From the NCBI GenBank assembly GCA_963771715.1, contig CAVYUQ010000003.1:558001-622000 (forward strand): a DNA stretch of 64,000 bases, given 5' to 3'. Within the stretch, counting starts at the first letter, position 1. Every line of letters begins with the position of its first letter. Under the pieces are notes generated by a model. It was not told where the DNA came from. It did no database searches and saw nothing but the letters and a program-made list of their open reading frames with translations. Made by a program: the position numbers and the translations under genes. This DNA is from JACVRW01 sp963771715 (lineage in GTDB: Bacteria > Actinomycetota > Thermoleophilia > Solirubrobacterales > Thermoleophilaceae). Positions 1 through 8,028 of the stretch are shown one piece after another.

Positions 1-1215
1 CTCCGCGACCCCCTCCGCGTGCGAGTGCGGATAGTCGTAGTCGAGACCCCTGCCGAGCTTCTTGGCACCGGGGTACGCCGCGCTCCGCAGGGCCGCCGGA
101 GGCTCCGGTGTGCCGTGCTCTCGCACCCACGCGCGGGCGCGCTTGATCGCCTCGTAGGACGCGTTCGACTTCGGCGCGAGCGACAGGTAGACCGCCGCCT
201 GGGCGAGGTTCAGCGCGCACTCGGGCATGCCGACGTGCTCGACCGCGTGAGCGGCGCTCACGGCCACCTCGAGCGCGCGCGGATCGGCGTTGCCGATGTC
301 CTCGCTGGCGAGCACCACCATCCGCCGGGCGATGAAGCGCGGGTCCTCGCCGCCCTCGATCATCGCCGCCAGGTACAGAAGCGACGCGTCTGGGTCGGAG
401 CCGCGGGTGGACTTGATCCACGCCGAGATCAGGTCGTAGTGGAGATCGCCGCCCTTGTCGTAGAGGATCGCGCTGCGCTGGAGGGCGTCCTCGGCCACGC
501 GCAGGGTCACCGCGCCGCTGTCGCCGACCGTCTCCGCGGCGAGCTCCAGGGCCGAGAGTGCGGTGCGCGCGTCGCCGGCCGAGCGAGCCGCGAGGAACTC
601 GAGCGCGTCGTCCTCCACGCGTGGAGCGCCCTCGATGCCGCGGTCGTCGCCGAGCGCCCGCCGCAGCAGAGCCAGCACGTGCTCGTCCTCGAGCGAGCGC
701 AGCTCGTAGATCTGGCAGCGCGAGAGCAGCGCCGAGTTGACCTCGAAGTAGGGGTTCTCGGTGGTGGCGCCCACCAGGACGACGGTGGCGTCCTCGACGG
801 CCGGCAGGAGCGTGTCCTGCTGCGCCTTGTTGAAGCGGTGGATCTCGTCCAGGAAGAAGATCGTGCGCTCGCCGCTCGTGCCGATCCGGTGGCGCGCCCG
901 CTCGAGCACCGCCCGCACCTCGGCGCGGCCGGCGTTCACGGCCGAGGCCTCCTCGAACGCGGCGCGAGCGTTCACCGCGAGCAGTCGGGCGAGCGTCGTC
1001 TTGCCGGTGCCGGGCGGCCCGTAGAGGATCATCGAGTGCGGCCGCCCCTCCTCGAGCGCCGTGCGCAGGGCCGACCCGCGGCCGAGCAGGTGCTCCTGGC
1101 CGACGAACTCGCCCAGCGACGCGGGCCGCATCCGCGCGGCGAGCGGCTGGCCTGCGAGGTCCGTGGAGTCGGGCCGGGTGGGCGAGTCCTCCGTCTCGAA
1201 GAGCTGCTCTTCCAT
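1..1215 (-). CDS. rarA: Replication-associated recombination protein A (RarA/MgsA AAA+ ATPase), 3' end cut by window
   Basis: The reading frame starts at the ATG at 1215 and runs off the left edge, giving about 405 residues. Visible motifs are a Walker A GPPGTGKT (about residue 67), a Walker B FLDEIHRF, a sensor segment GATTENPYFEV, and the family segments SLLSRCQIYEL and ISAWIKSTRGSDPDASLLYL. These identify the RarA/WRNIP1 clamp-loader-like family, which acts at stalled replication forks. The C-terminal tetramerisation region is present almost to its end (LKLGRGL-like GAKKLGRGLDYDYPHSH near the edge). The gene lies 19 bp downstream of the TetR gene on the same strand and could be co-transcribed with it. 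Confidence 0.93.
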   Translation of the reverse strand, partial: MEEQLFETEDSPTRPDSTDLAGQPLAARMRPASLGEFVGQEHLLGRGSALRTALEEGRPHSMILYGPPGTGKTTLARLLAVNARAAFEEASAVNAGRAEVRAVLERARHRIGTSGERTIFFLDEIHRFNKAQQDTLLPAVEDATVVLVGATTENPYFEVNSALLSRCQIYELRSLEDEHVLALLRRALGDDRGIEGAPRVEDDALEFLAARSAGDARTALSALELAAETVGDSGAVTLRVAEDALQRSAILYDKGGDLHYDLISAWIKSTRGSDPDASLLYLAAMIEGGEDPRFIARRMVVLASEDIGNADPRALEVAVSAAHAVEHVGMPECALNLAQAAVYLSLAPKSNASYEAIKRARAWVREHGTPEPPAALRSAAYPGAKKLGRGLDYDYPHSHAEGVAE

Positions 1216-1234
1216 CTAGCCGATTCTCGCAGCG

Positions 1235-1759
1235 CTAGCCGTCGATGACGCGGGCCATCAGCGCGGCGGCGTCGGCGTCAGACAAGCCCTCAGCGGAGAG
1301 TCGCCGCCAGGTCCAGAAGTCGAGCGAGAGCGCCACCAGCGGGCCGCCACCGAGCGCCTCGGCAAGGGCCGACATCCGAGCGTCGGCGGTGTCGCGCATC
1401 AGGGCGTCGAGCGCCGGGACGCTGCCGCGGTCGCGCCGCACGTTCTCCGCCATGCGGCCGGTTTCGCGGTACCAGCCATACAGCGCTCGCAGCACGGCCT
1501 CGACGCCCTCGGAGGGGTCGAGCGCCGGCAGCGGGTGCAGCTCCATCCAGTGTCCCTGGCACGCGGCGAGCAGCTCGCGCTCCTCGGGGAAGTTGTTGTA
1601 GACGGTCAGCCGCGTGACGCCCGCCCGCCGGGCCACCTCGGCGACGGTCGTCTTCGCCGGGCCGACCTCCTGGTGCAGCTCGACGGTCGCACCCGTGATC
1701 CGGCGACGCGTCTCGGCCTGCTTCTCCGCCCGTGCCTTCAACTCGTACTTGCGTTTCAC
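1235..1759 (-). CDS. TetR-family transcriptional regulator
   Basis: This is a 174-residue protein with a GTG start at 1759 (VKRKYELKARAEK). A longer in-frame extension would overlap the divergent cupin gene, so it was rejected. The N-terminal helix-turn-helix is typical of TetR (TRRRITGATVELHQEVGPAKT, then VAEVARRAGVTRLTVYNNF). The C-terminal ligand domain is not recognisable. A TACACT -10 box lies 7 nt upstream of the GTG, so the transcript is probably leaderless. The divergent cupin gene is 23 bp away and a near-perfect 19-bp inverted repeat fills the gap, so the protein probably represses itself and the cupin gene (inference). Confidence 0.87.
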   Translation of the reverse strand: MKRKYELKARAEKQAETRRRITGATVELHQEVGPAKTTVAEVARRAGVTRLTVYNNFPEERELLAACQGHWMELHPLPALDPSEGVEAVLRALYGWYRETGRMAENVRRDRGSVPALDALMRDTADARMSALAEALGGGPLVALSLDFWTWRRLSAEGLSDADAAALMARVIDG

Positions 1760-1776
1760 TGAACAGAGTGTACAGT
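1758..1776. promoter_or_regulatory. TetR operator overlapping divergent -10 boxes
   Basis: ACTGAACAGAGTGTACAGT is a 19-bp inverted repeat with one mismatched pair and a 3-bp centre. It contains the plus-strand -10 TACAGT (1771-1776, 6 nt before the cupin ATG) and the minus-strand -10 TACACT (1767-1772, 7 nt before the tetR GTG). A plus-strand -35 candidate TTGCGT lies at 1749-1754. Binding here would block both promoters. Confidence 0.72.
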
Positions 1777-1782
1777 CATCGC

Positions 1783-2250
1783 ATGACGACCTCGATGCTC
1801 GCCACACCACAGACCCTGCTCGACGGCCCCCTTGGAGCCGTGCTGCTCGAAGCAAGCCCTGCCTTCTCGCTCGTCGAGCACCCGATCGCCCCGCGAACGC
1901 TGGCCGCGCCGGCGCACGTCCACGAGAACGAGGACGAGTACTCATACGTCCTCGAGGGCGAGGTCGGCTTCGAAATCGGGGATGAGGTGCTCAGCGCCGG
2001 CCCCGACCAGCTCGTCAGGAAGCCGCGCGGCATCTGGCACGCCTTCTGGAACGCGACCGACGAGCCGGCACGCGTGCTCGAGGTGATCGCGCCCGGCGGC
2101 TTCGAGCGGTACTTCGCCGAGCTGGCGCCTCTTCTTCACCCCAAGCGGGACTTCGAGGGCCTGGCACGCCTCCAAGAGAAGTACGGGCTCCAGATGGATT
2201 TCAGCTCGATCGAGCGGCTCAGCCGCGAACACGGGCTAGGAAGCCGGTAA
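1783..2250 (+). CDS. Cupin-domain protein
   Basis: The protein has 155 residues and the chosen start is the ATG at 1783 (MTTSMLATPQTLLDG), 6 nt after a TACAGT -10. A single cupin barrel is visible: motif 1 is AHVHENEDEYSYVLEGEVGFEIG (His, His, Glu metal ligands) and motif 2 surrounds GIWHAFWN. It resembles small quercetinase-like cupins, but the substrate cannot be deduced. It is divergent from the TetR gene that probably controls it. Its 3' end overlaps the convergent hydrolase by 32 bp. Confidence 0.85.
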   Translation: MTTSMLATPQTLLDGPLGAVLLEASPAFSLVEHPIAPRTLAAPAHVHENEDEYSYVLEGEVGFEIGDEVLSAGPDQLVRKPRGIWHAFWNATDEPARVLEVIAPGGFERYFAELAPLLHPKRDFEGLARLQEKYGLQMDFSSIERLSREHGLGSR

Positions 2251-3010
2251 GCGCCGCGGCGCACTCGGCCGGCGCGTCCTCCCAGACGAAGTGGCGCGCG
2301 CCGTCCACCACCACGAGCTCGGTGGCCGGCAGCTCGCGCTGGAAGCGGTGGGCACCGGCCACGGGCGCGAACTCGTCGTCCTCGCCCCAGAGCAGCAGCG
2401 TGGGCACGCCGAGAGCGGCGAGGTCGTAGCCCTCGATCTTCGAGAAGTCGCCGGAGCGGTACAGCTCGAGCTGGCCGCGGCGGCGCGTCTCGTCCGCGTA
2501 GCCCTTCCAGTACTCGGCGATCGCCTCGTCGCTCATCCCCGAGCTCGCCCCGCGCATCATCGCCCCGAAGCCGTCGCGGTCGATCGCGTCCATCAGCTGC
2601 TCGCCGGTGTCCGGCTCGCGCAGCGCCTTGGCCATGCCGTGCCACTTGCCGTCCGGGAAGAAGCCCGTGGAGCTGATCACGAGTGCCCGCACCGCGTCCG
2701 GGTGCTCGCATGCCCAGCGCAGTCCGACGAGGCCGCCCCAGTCGTGCACCACCAGCACGCAGCTCTCGATGCCGAGCTCGCGGCGGAAGCGCTCCACCGA
2801 CTCCACGTGTCGCTCCCAGGTGGCGGGCGGGTCCGGCTCGGAGTCGCCGTAGCCCGCGAAATCGGGGGCGAGCGCCCGCCAGCCGGCGTCCGCCACGGAC
2901 GGCATCACCCCGTTCCACATGAACGACGACTCGGGGAAACCGTGCAGCAGCAGGACCACCGGCGCGTCGGCCGAACCCGCCTCGCGGTATGAGAGTCCGG
3001 CGGCCAGCAT
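2219..3010 (-). CDS. Alpha/beta hydrolase (epoxide hydrolase/haloalkane dehalogenase type)
   Basis: The protein has 263 residues. The oxyanion motif HGFPES is near residue 24 and the nucleophile elbow is VVHDWGG, with Asp rather than Ser, which is typical of epoxide hydrolases and dehalogenases. The acid is in LLWGEDDEF and the catalytic His in GARHFVWEDAP. The cap domain lies between about residues 130 and 190. The physiological substrate is unknown. The start at 3010 is only 13 bp from the divergent DUF1385 ATG. A minus-strand -10 candidate TAAGCT (3019-3024) overlaps that neighbour's start codon. Confidence 0.88.
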   Translation of the reverse strand: MLAAGLSYREAGSADAPVVLLLHGFPESSFMWNGVMPSVADAGWRALAPDFAGYGDSEPDPPATWERHVESVERFRRELGIESCVLVVHDWGGLVGLRWACEHPDAVRALVISSTGFFPDGKWHGMAKALREPDTGEQLMDAIDRDGFGAMMRGASSGMSDEAIAEYWKGYADETRRRGQLELYRSGDFSKIEGYDLAALGVPTLLLWGEDDEFAPVAGAHRFQRELPATELVVVDGARHFVWEDAPAECAAALTGFLARVRG

Positions 3011-3011
3011 C

Positions 3012-3024
3012 TACCCTGAGCTTA
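3012..3024. promoter_or_regulatory. Interlocked divergent -10 boxes (hydrolase/DUF1385)
   Basis: On the plus strand TACCCT (3012-3017) lies 6 nt before the ATG at 3024. On the minus strand TAAGCT (3024 to 3019) lies 8 nt before the ATG at 3010 and overlaps the plus-strand start codon. The spacing fits leaderless or nearly leaderless transcripts in both directions. Confidence 0.5.
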
Positions 3025-3818
3025 TGACCGCGCCTGTTCCCGAGGACAAGCTGCGCCTTGGTGGCATGGCGCTTCGCAACGGACTGCTGGTGCACGGCCC
3101 GACGCACTGGGCCGCCGCGGTGCGTACCGACGCCGGCGAGCTGAAGGTGGCGTCCGGCCGCAAGCCCGACCTCGGAGGCAGGGCCTCCGAGCGGCTGCCC
3201 GGCATCCGCGGCGTGGTGAAGCTGGCGGAGGCCATGGCCGTGATTCCGCTCGTGAAGCGGGCGCTGCCCGAGGCGCGGCTGCCGATGCAGGACCTCAGAA
3301 CGCTCGGTTCGATGGGCGCGGCCGCACTCGCCGGACAGGCGATCCGCAGGTCCCCCGGTGCCGGCCGCGAGGCGGCCGTGGCCCTGGTGAGCCTCGCACC
3401 GGCGCTGCTCGCCCTCCGCAGCGGTGACCTCGCGGCGTACCACGGCGTCGAGCACAAGGCGATCGCCGGATACGAGGACGGCGCGGACGCCGCCGACGCC
3501 GACAAGGAGCACGACCGCTGCGGCTCCCACCTGGTCGCGCCGATGCTCACGGCGGCGGCGGTGGGCAACGTGGCGATGCGCCGCGCCGGGCTGCGCGGCC
3601 CGGCCGCGGAGGCGGCCGTCGGACTGGGCAGCGCGGCTGTTGCGGTCGAGGTGTTCGCCTGGGGCGAGCGCCACCCGAACTCCGCCCTCACGCGCATGCT
3701 GCGCCGCCCCGGCTTCGAGATCCAGCGTGTGATCGGCACGCGCGAGCCCACCGCGGAGCAGCTCGAGGTCGGCAAGGCGGCGCTCGCCGAGATCCTGCGG
3801 GTCGAGGGTGGCGAGTAG
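3024..3818 (+). CDS. DUF1385 membrane protein (YqhQ-like)
   Basis: The protein has 264 residues and starts with ATG at 3024, 6 nt after a TACCCT -10. Family features are the N-terminal LGGMALRNGLLVHGP segment and the signature AAYHGVEHKAIAGYE followed by HDRCGSHLVAP. Hydrophobic stretches around residues 95-130 and 165-205 suggest several membrane segments, fewer than in longer homologues. Its biochemical role is unknown. It overlaps the next gene, nicotinate phosphoribosyltransferase, by 11 bp, so the two are probably translationally coupled. Confidence 0.85.
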   Translation: MTAPVPEDKLRLGGMALRNGLLVHGPTHWAAAVRTDAGELKVASGRKPDLGGRASERLPGIRGVVKLAEAMAVIPLVKRALPEARLPMQDLRTLGSMGAAALAGQAIRRSPGAGREAAVALVSLAPALLALRSGDLAAYHGVEHKAIAGYEDGADAADADKEHDRCGSHLVAPMLTAAAVGNVAMRRAGLRGPAAEAAVGLGSAAVAVEVFAWGERHPNSALTRMLRRPGFEIQRVIGTREPTAEQLEVGKAALAEILRVEGGE

Positions 3819-4878
3819 CGCCCCCACCCGCTCGCGCCTCGATCCCGAGGTGTTCCGCCTGCCGGTCGAGAAAATCCGCGAGGGCTACTACACCGACGCC
3901 TACTTCAACTTCACGCGGCAGCTGCTCGTGGACCTGGGCCACCGCCCGCCGGTGACCGTCCAGGTGTTCCAGAAGGAGTTCTCGGTGCTCGGCGGCATCG
4001 ACGAGGCGATCGCGGTGCTGAAGCTATGCTCGGACGACTGGAGCGCGCTCGAGGTGTACGCGCTGCACGAGGGCGACGCGATCGAGCCGTGGGAGCCGGT
4101 GCTCCAGATCGACGGCGACTACGCGCTGTTCGCGCACCTCGAGACCGTCTACCTGGGCACGCTCGCGCGCCGGACCCGGATCATGCGCAACGTGCACCAG
4201 GTGGTCGAGGCGGCCAACGGCAAGCCGATCCTGTTCTTCCCCGCCCGCCACGACCACTGGCTCGTGCAGACCGGCGACGGCTGGGCGGCGCACGTGGCCG
4301 GCGCGATCGGCGTCTCCACCGACGCCCAGGCCTCGTGGTGGGGCGGCCGCGGGGTCGGCACCGTCCCGCATGGGCTGATCGCCGCGTTCCACGGAGACAC
4401 GGTCGCGGCCGCGCGCGCGTGGGCGGACCGCTACGCCGACGAGATGAACGTGACCGTGCTGGTGGACTTCGAGAACGACTCGGTCCGCACCGCGCTGGAG
4501 GTGGCGGACGCGCTCGGCGATCGCCTCTGGGGGGTGCGGCTCGACACTTCGGAGCTGATGGTGGATCGCGCCCTGTGGCACGAGATGGGCGCCTTCAAGC
4601 CGACCGGTGTGAACCCGGTGCTCGTCGAGAAGGTGCGCGAGGCGCTCGACGCCGGCGGCCACAAGGCCGTGCGCATCGTCGTCTCAGGCGGGTTCGACGC
4701 GGCGAAGATCCGCCACTTCGAGAGCGTGGGCGCGCCGGTGGACGCGTACGGCGTCGGATCCTCTCTCGTGCAGGGATCGAACGACTTCACGGCCGACGTG
4801 GTCAGGGTCGAGGGACGCGACTGCGCAAAGGCGGGGAGGCGTTTCCGGCCCAATCCCCGGCTAGAGAGAGTGTTGTAG
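3808..4878 (+). CDS. pncB: Nicotinate phosphoribosyltransferase
   Basis: This 356-residue enzyme joins nicotinate and PRPP to make nicotinate mononucleotide in NAD salvage. It starts with GTG inside the end of the DUF1385 gene. Visible features are an N-terminal EGYYTDAYFNFT, the central FFPARHDHW, the phosphate-binding segment VRLDTSELMVDRALWHEM, and IVVSGGFDAAKIRHFE followed by DAYGVGSSLVQG, typical of the type II PRTase barrel. It belongs to the short archaeal/actinobacterial form. ftsH follows after 40 bp. Confidence 0.92.
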   Translation: MASSAPTRSRLDPEVFRLPVEKIREGYYTDAYFNFTRQLLVDLGHRPPVTVQVFQKEFSVLGGIDEAIAVLKLCSDDWSALEVYALHEGDAIEPWEPVLQIDGDYALFAHLETVYLGTLARRTRIMRNVHQVVEAANGKPILFFPARHDHWLVQTGDGWAAHVAGAIGVSTDAQASWWGGRGVGTVPHGLIAAFHGDTVAAARAWADRYADEMNVTVLVDFENDSVRTALEVADALGDRLWGVRLDTSELMVDRALWHEMGAFKPTGVNPVLVEKVREALDAGGHKAVRIVVSGGFDAAKIRHFESVGAPVDAYGVGSSLVQGSNDFTADVVRVEGRDCAKAGRRFRPNPRLERVL

Positions 4879-4918
4879 GGCTTATGTCGAGGCCAGGGAT
4901 GGCCGATTGGGGTACTGG

Positions 4919-6835
4919 ATGAGGAGGACCCTCCGAACGCTGCCTCTGCTCGCCGCCCTGGTCGCGCTGGCCGTGTCCGCCCCCCCGGCGGCCGCCGACG
5001 GCGGCTCGGCCGCGTGCACGGTGCCGTTCGAGGTCGCGCGCACCCAGCAGCTGTCCGGCTTGGCGCTCCAGCCGGGGACGTACAAGATCACGGTGCTCGA
5101 CACCTCCGAGATCACCTGCGACGAGGCGAGCGACCAGATGCGCGCCGTGCTGCGCGAGCCCGGCGCCGCGATCCCGGACGGCTGGAAGCTCGACACGGCC
5201 ACGCGCACGCTCTCGCGCTCCGACGGGACGGACGCGTTCCGGCTCGAGGCCGACCTGCAGCTCGACGGGGAGGCCGGCACCTCGCTGTGGGACGACATGC
5301 AGGCCTGGATGCTCACCTGGCTGCCGATCATCTTCATGGGCCTGATCGCCGTGGCGATCGTCTGGATGATCCGCTACATGCCGCGGACCAAGCCGCAGGA
5401 GATCTCGCCGCAGTCGTCGAGCTCCGTGCGCTGGCAGGACGTGGAGGGGGTCGAGGAGGCGAAGGACGAGCTGCGCGAGGTCGTGGAGTTCATGCGCGAT
5501 CCGAAGCGCTTCAAGCGGCTCGGCGCCAAGGTGCCCAAGGGCATCCTGCTGCACGGCCCGCCCGGCACCGGTAAGACGCTGCTCGCCAAGGCGGTGGCGA
5601 ACGAGTCGAACGCGCGCTTCTTCGCGCAGTCCGCCTCGTCGTTCGTCGAGATGTTCGCCGGCCTCGGCGCCGCCCGCATCCGGCGGCTGTTCCGCCAGGC
5701 GCGCAAGGCCGCGCCCGCGATCGTTTTCATCGACGAGCTCGACGCCGTGGGGTCGACCCGCGGCAACGACATCTCGGGTGAGAAGGACCAGACGCTGAAC
5801 CAGCTGCTCGTGGAGCTCGACGGCTTCGGCGACAGCGAGAACGTCGTGGTGATCGCCGCCTCCAACCTGCTCGAGAAGCTCGACCCCGCGCTGCTGCGCC
5901 CGGGTCGCTTCGACCGCCAGATCCTCGTCACGCCGCCCGACCTGAAGGGCCGCCGCAACATCCTGCTCGTCCACACCCGCGGCAAGCCGCTGGCGGACGA
6001 CGTGGACCTCGAGGTGGTGGCGCGCCAGACGAGCGGCATGACCGGTGCCGACCTCGCCAACATCTGCAACGAGGCCGCGATCTTCGCCGGACGCGACCAC
6101 CGCGACCACCTGCTCACGCGCGACTTCGAGGCGGCGCTCGAGCGGGTGGTGGCCGGAATGCAGTCACGCCGCGTGATCACCGATCACGAGAAGAAGGTCG
6201 TGGCCTACCACGAGGCCGGGCACGCGCTCACCTCGGAGATGCTGCCGTCGGTGCAGAAGGTGCACCGGATCTCGATCATCCCGCGCGGCCGCGCGCTCGG
6301 GTACACGCTCAACCTCCCCGAGGAGGACCGCTACCTGAAGTCGAGGGAGGAGCTGCTCGACTACATGGTCGTGCTGCTCGCCGGCCGCGTGACCGAGCAC
6401 ATCATCTTCGGCCAGATCACCACGGGCGCTTCCGACGACCTCCACAAGGTCCACGAGATCAGCCGCTCGATGGTCACGCAGTACGGCATGGGCACCGAGC
6501 TGGCCTCCAAGCAGCTGCCCGCCGACGACTACTCGATGTCGGATCACACCCGCCGCATGATCGACGAGGAGCAGCAGTACCTGACGGATCTCGCCCACAG
6601 GCGCGCCATGAAGATCGTGGGCGAGAACCGCGAGCTGCTCGAGGCGCTCGCGCAGACGCTGCTCGAGAACGAGGTCCTGGAGCGGGAGGACATCACGCGA
6701 CTCGTGGCCGAGCACCGCGGCACCCCCGCGCTGGCCGGCAAGGAGCGCTTCGCCCCGCTGCTGGAGCCCGGCGCGGCCACCGTGGCCGCCTCCAAGCCGC
6801 TCGATGGTCAGCCGGGCGACGACTCGCCCTCGTAG
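4919..6835 (+). CDS. ftsH: FtsH-family ATP-dependent zinc metalloprotease with a divergent extracytoplasmic domain
   Basis: The protein has 638 residues; the ATG at 4919 was chosen over a TTG 12 bp upstream. A signal-anchor (residues 1-24) is followed by an extracytoplasmic domain of about 100 residues and a second membrane segment near 130-153 (WLPIIFMGLIAVAIVWMI). The AAA+ module has Walker A GPPGTGKT (about 213), Walker B FIDELDAVG and SRH LLRPGRFDRQ. The protease zinc site is HEAGH (about 431). The pore loop reads FAGLGAARIRRLF rather than the usual FVGVGASRVRDLF. It degrades membrane and misfolded proteins. The extracytoplasmic domain (LQPGTYKITVLDTSEITCDEA, GWKLD) is not the common FtsH_ext type. 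Confidence 0.93.
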   Translation: MRRTLRTLPLLAALVALAVSAPPAAADGGSAACTVPFEVARTQQLSGLALQPGTYKITVLDTSEITCDEASDQMRAVLREPGAAIPDGWKLDTATRTLSRSDGTDAFRLEADLQLDGEAGTSLWDDMQAWMLTWLPIIFMGLIAVAIVWMIRYMPRTKPQEISPQSSSSVRWQDVEGVEEAKDELREVVEFMRDPKRFKRLGAKVPKGILLHGPPGTGKTLLAKAVANESNARFFAQSASSFVEMFAGLGAARIRRLFRQARKAAPAIVFIDELDAVGSTRGNDISGEKDQTLNQLLVELDGFGDSENVVVIAASNLLEKLDPALLRPGRFDRQILVTPPDLKGRRNILLVHTRGKPLADDVDLEVVARQTSGMTGADLANICNEAAIFAGRDHRDHLLTRDFEAALERVVAGMQSRRVITDHEKKVVAYHEAGHALTSEMLPSVQKVHRISIIPRGRALGYTLNLPEEDRYLKSREELLDYMVVLLAGRVTEHIIFGQITTGASDDLHKVHEISRSMVTQYGMGTELASKQLPADDYSMSDHTRRMIDEEQQYLTDLAHRRAMKIVGENRELLEALAQTLLENEVLEREDITRLVAEHRGTPALAGKERFAPLLEPGAATVAASKPLDGQPGDDSPS

Positions 6836-6870
6836 TACCCGTCCGGCTCGTCGCAGGCGCTGAACGCCAT

Positions 6871-7302
6871 GTGCGTATTCTCAACGCCGCTGTGTTCGGA
6901 CGCATCGACCACATAGGAGTGGCCGTCGAGGATCTCGACGAGGCCATCGCGCTCTACGGCGAGCGGCTCGGCATGCCGCTCGAGCATCGAGAGACCATGG
7001 AGGGGCAGGGCGTCGAGGCCGTGCTGATGGGCGTGGGCGACGGCCACGTCGAGTTGCTGCGGCCGCTCGGCCCGGACACGGCGGTCGGGAAGTTCCTCAC
7101 GAGGAGCGGGCCCGGCCTTCACCACGTGGCGTACGGGACGGACGACATCGAGTCGGCCATCGAGTCCGTGCGAGCCGCGGGCCTGGAGCTGATCGACGAG
7201 CAGCCCCGCCTCGGCATCCGAGGCAGCCGCGTGGCGTTTCTGCACCCGAAGTCGACCGGCGGGGTGCTCACCGAGCTGGTCGAGCCCCCGGAGGGGCACT
7301 GA
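6871..7302 (+). CDS. mce: Methylmalonyl-CoA epimerase (VOC family)
   Basis: The protein has 143 residues from GTG 6871, or 136 from GTG 6892, which would begin at the conserved IDHIGVAVEDL. It converts (S)- to (R)-methylmalonyl-CoA in propionyl-CoA metabolism. The metal ligands are His in IDHIGVAV, His in GPGLHHVAYGTDDI and Glu in GGVLTELVEP, and VELLRPL is also typical. Its stop overlaps the next start (TGATG). No mutase gene lies in the window. Confidence 0.88.
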   Translation: MRILNAAVFGRIDHIGVAVEDLDEAIALYGERLGMPLEHRETMEGQGVEAVLMGVGDGHVELLRPLGPDTAVGKFLTRSGPGLHHVAYGTDDIESAIESVRAAGLELIDEQPRLGIRGSRVAFLHPKSTGGVLTELVEPPEGH

Positions 7303-7523
7303 TGGCGGATACCCCCCGACGTATCGAGGTCGGCTTCCAGGGCGGGCAGTCGCTGCCCGTCCGGGTGGCGCAGGATGTCTACGACGCCCTTCGCAAGGCG
7401 CTCGCCGACTCTGGCTCGGACCGCTGGTTCGAACTCACCACCGAGGACTCGGACGTCTACGTGGATCTCTCGCAGGTCGTCTACGTCAGGCTCGACACCG
7501 AAGACCACCGGGTCGGCTTCTAG
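7302..7523 (+). CDS. Small DUF3107-like protein
   Basis: This is a 73-residue protein with no membrane segment. The sequence RIEVGFQGGQSLPVRVAQDVYD and the ending VYVRLDTEDHRVGF resemble the small actinobacterial DUF3107 family, whose members end in a similar YVEIG...RVGF segment. The assignment rests on this similarity only. It is translationally coupled to the epimerase (1-nt overlap) and followed by the PAP2 gene after 1 nt. The function is unknown. Confidence 0.6.
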   Translation: MADTPRRIEVGFQGGQSLPVRVAQDVYDALRKALADSGSDRWFELTTEDSDVYVDLSQVVYVRLDTEDHRVGF

Positions 7524-7524
7524 G

Positions 7525-8028
7525 TTGCGCCCGCTCGCCGCGCTGGACCTCAGGCTGCTGCGCCTGCTGCGAACGCGCGGCCACACGCCGGCGGTTGAGG
7601 CGGCCGTGCTGCGGCTCGCGCAGTCCGGTGAGAACGGGCTGCTCTGGTACGTCATCGCGCTTGCTGGAGCTGCGCTCGGAGGTCGCCGGCGGCGTGAGGC
7701 GTACTTCCGAGCGGTGAAGATCGTGCTCGCCACGCTTGTGGCCAACACGGTGGTCAAGCAGACGGTCCGGCGGGCGCGGCCGGTGCTCGAGGAGGAGCTG
7801 CCCGCCTTGACCCCGGTGCTCTCCGGGCGCTCCTATCCCTCGGCGCATTCGTCGACGTCCTTTGCCGGCGCCCGCGCGCTTTCGGCGGCGGGCATGCCGG
7901 CCGCGCCGCTCTACGCCGTGGCGGTGGCGATGGCGCTGTCCCGCCCGTACCTCGGCGTGCACTACCCCTCCGACATCGCGGCCGGCGCGCTCCTGGGCGA
8001 CGCCATGGGGCGCCTGATGACCCCATGA
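7525..8028 (+). CDS. PAP2-family phosphatase
   Basis: The protein has about 167 residues and probably uses the TTG at 7525, directly after the preceding stop. It has the three PAP2 motifs: KQTVRRARP, SYPSAHSSTSFAGA and SRPYLGVHYPSD. These supply the catalytic and phosphate-binding residues for a membrane-embedded lipid phosphatase. Hydrophobic helices surround them (LWYVIALAGAALGG, ALYAVAVAMAL-like). Possible substrates are undecaprenyl pyrophosphate or phosphatidic acid; the sequence does not decide. Its end overlaps the ychF start by 4 bp (ATGA). Confidence 0.85.
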   Translation: MRPLAALDLRLLRLLRTRGHTPAVEAAVLRLAQSGENGLLWYVIALAGAALGGRRRREAYFRAVKIVLATLVANTVVKQTVRRARPVLEEELPALTPVLSGRSYPSAHSSTSFAGARALSAAGMPAAPLYAVAVAMALSRPYLGVHYPSDIAAGALLGDAMGRLMTP

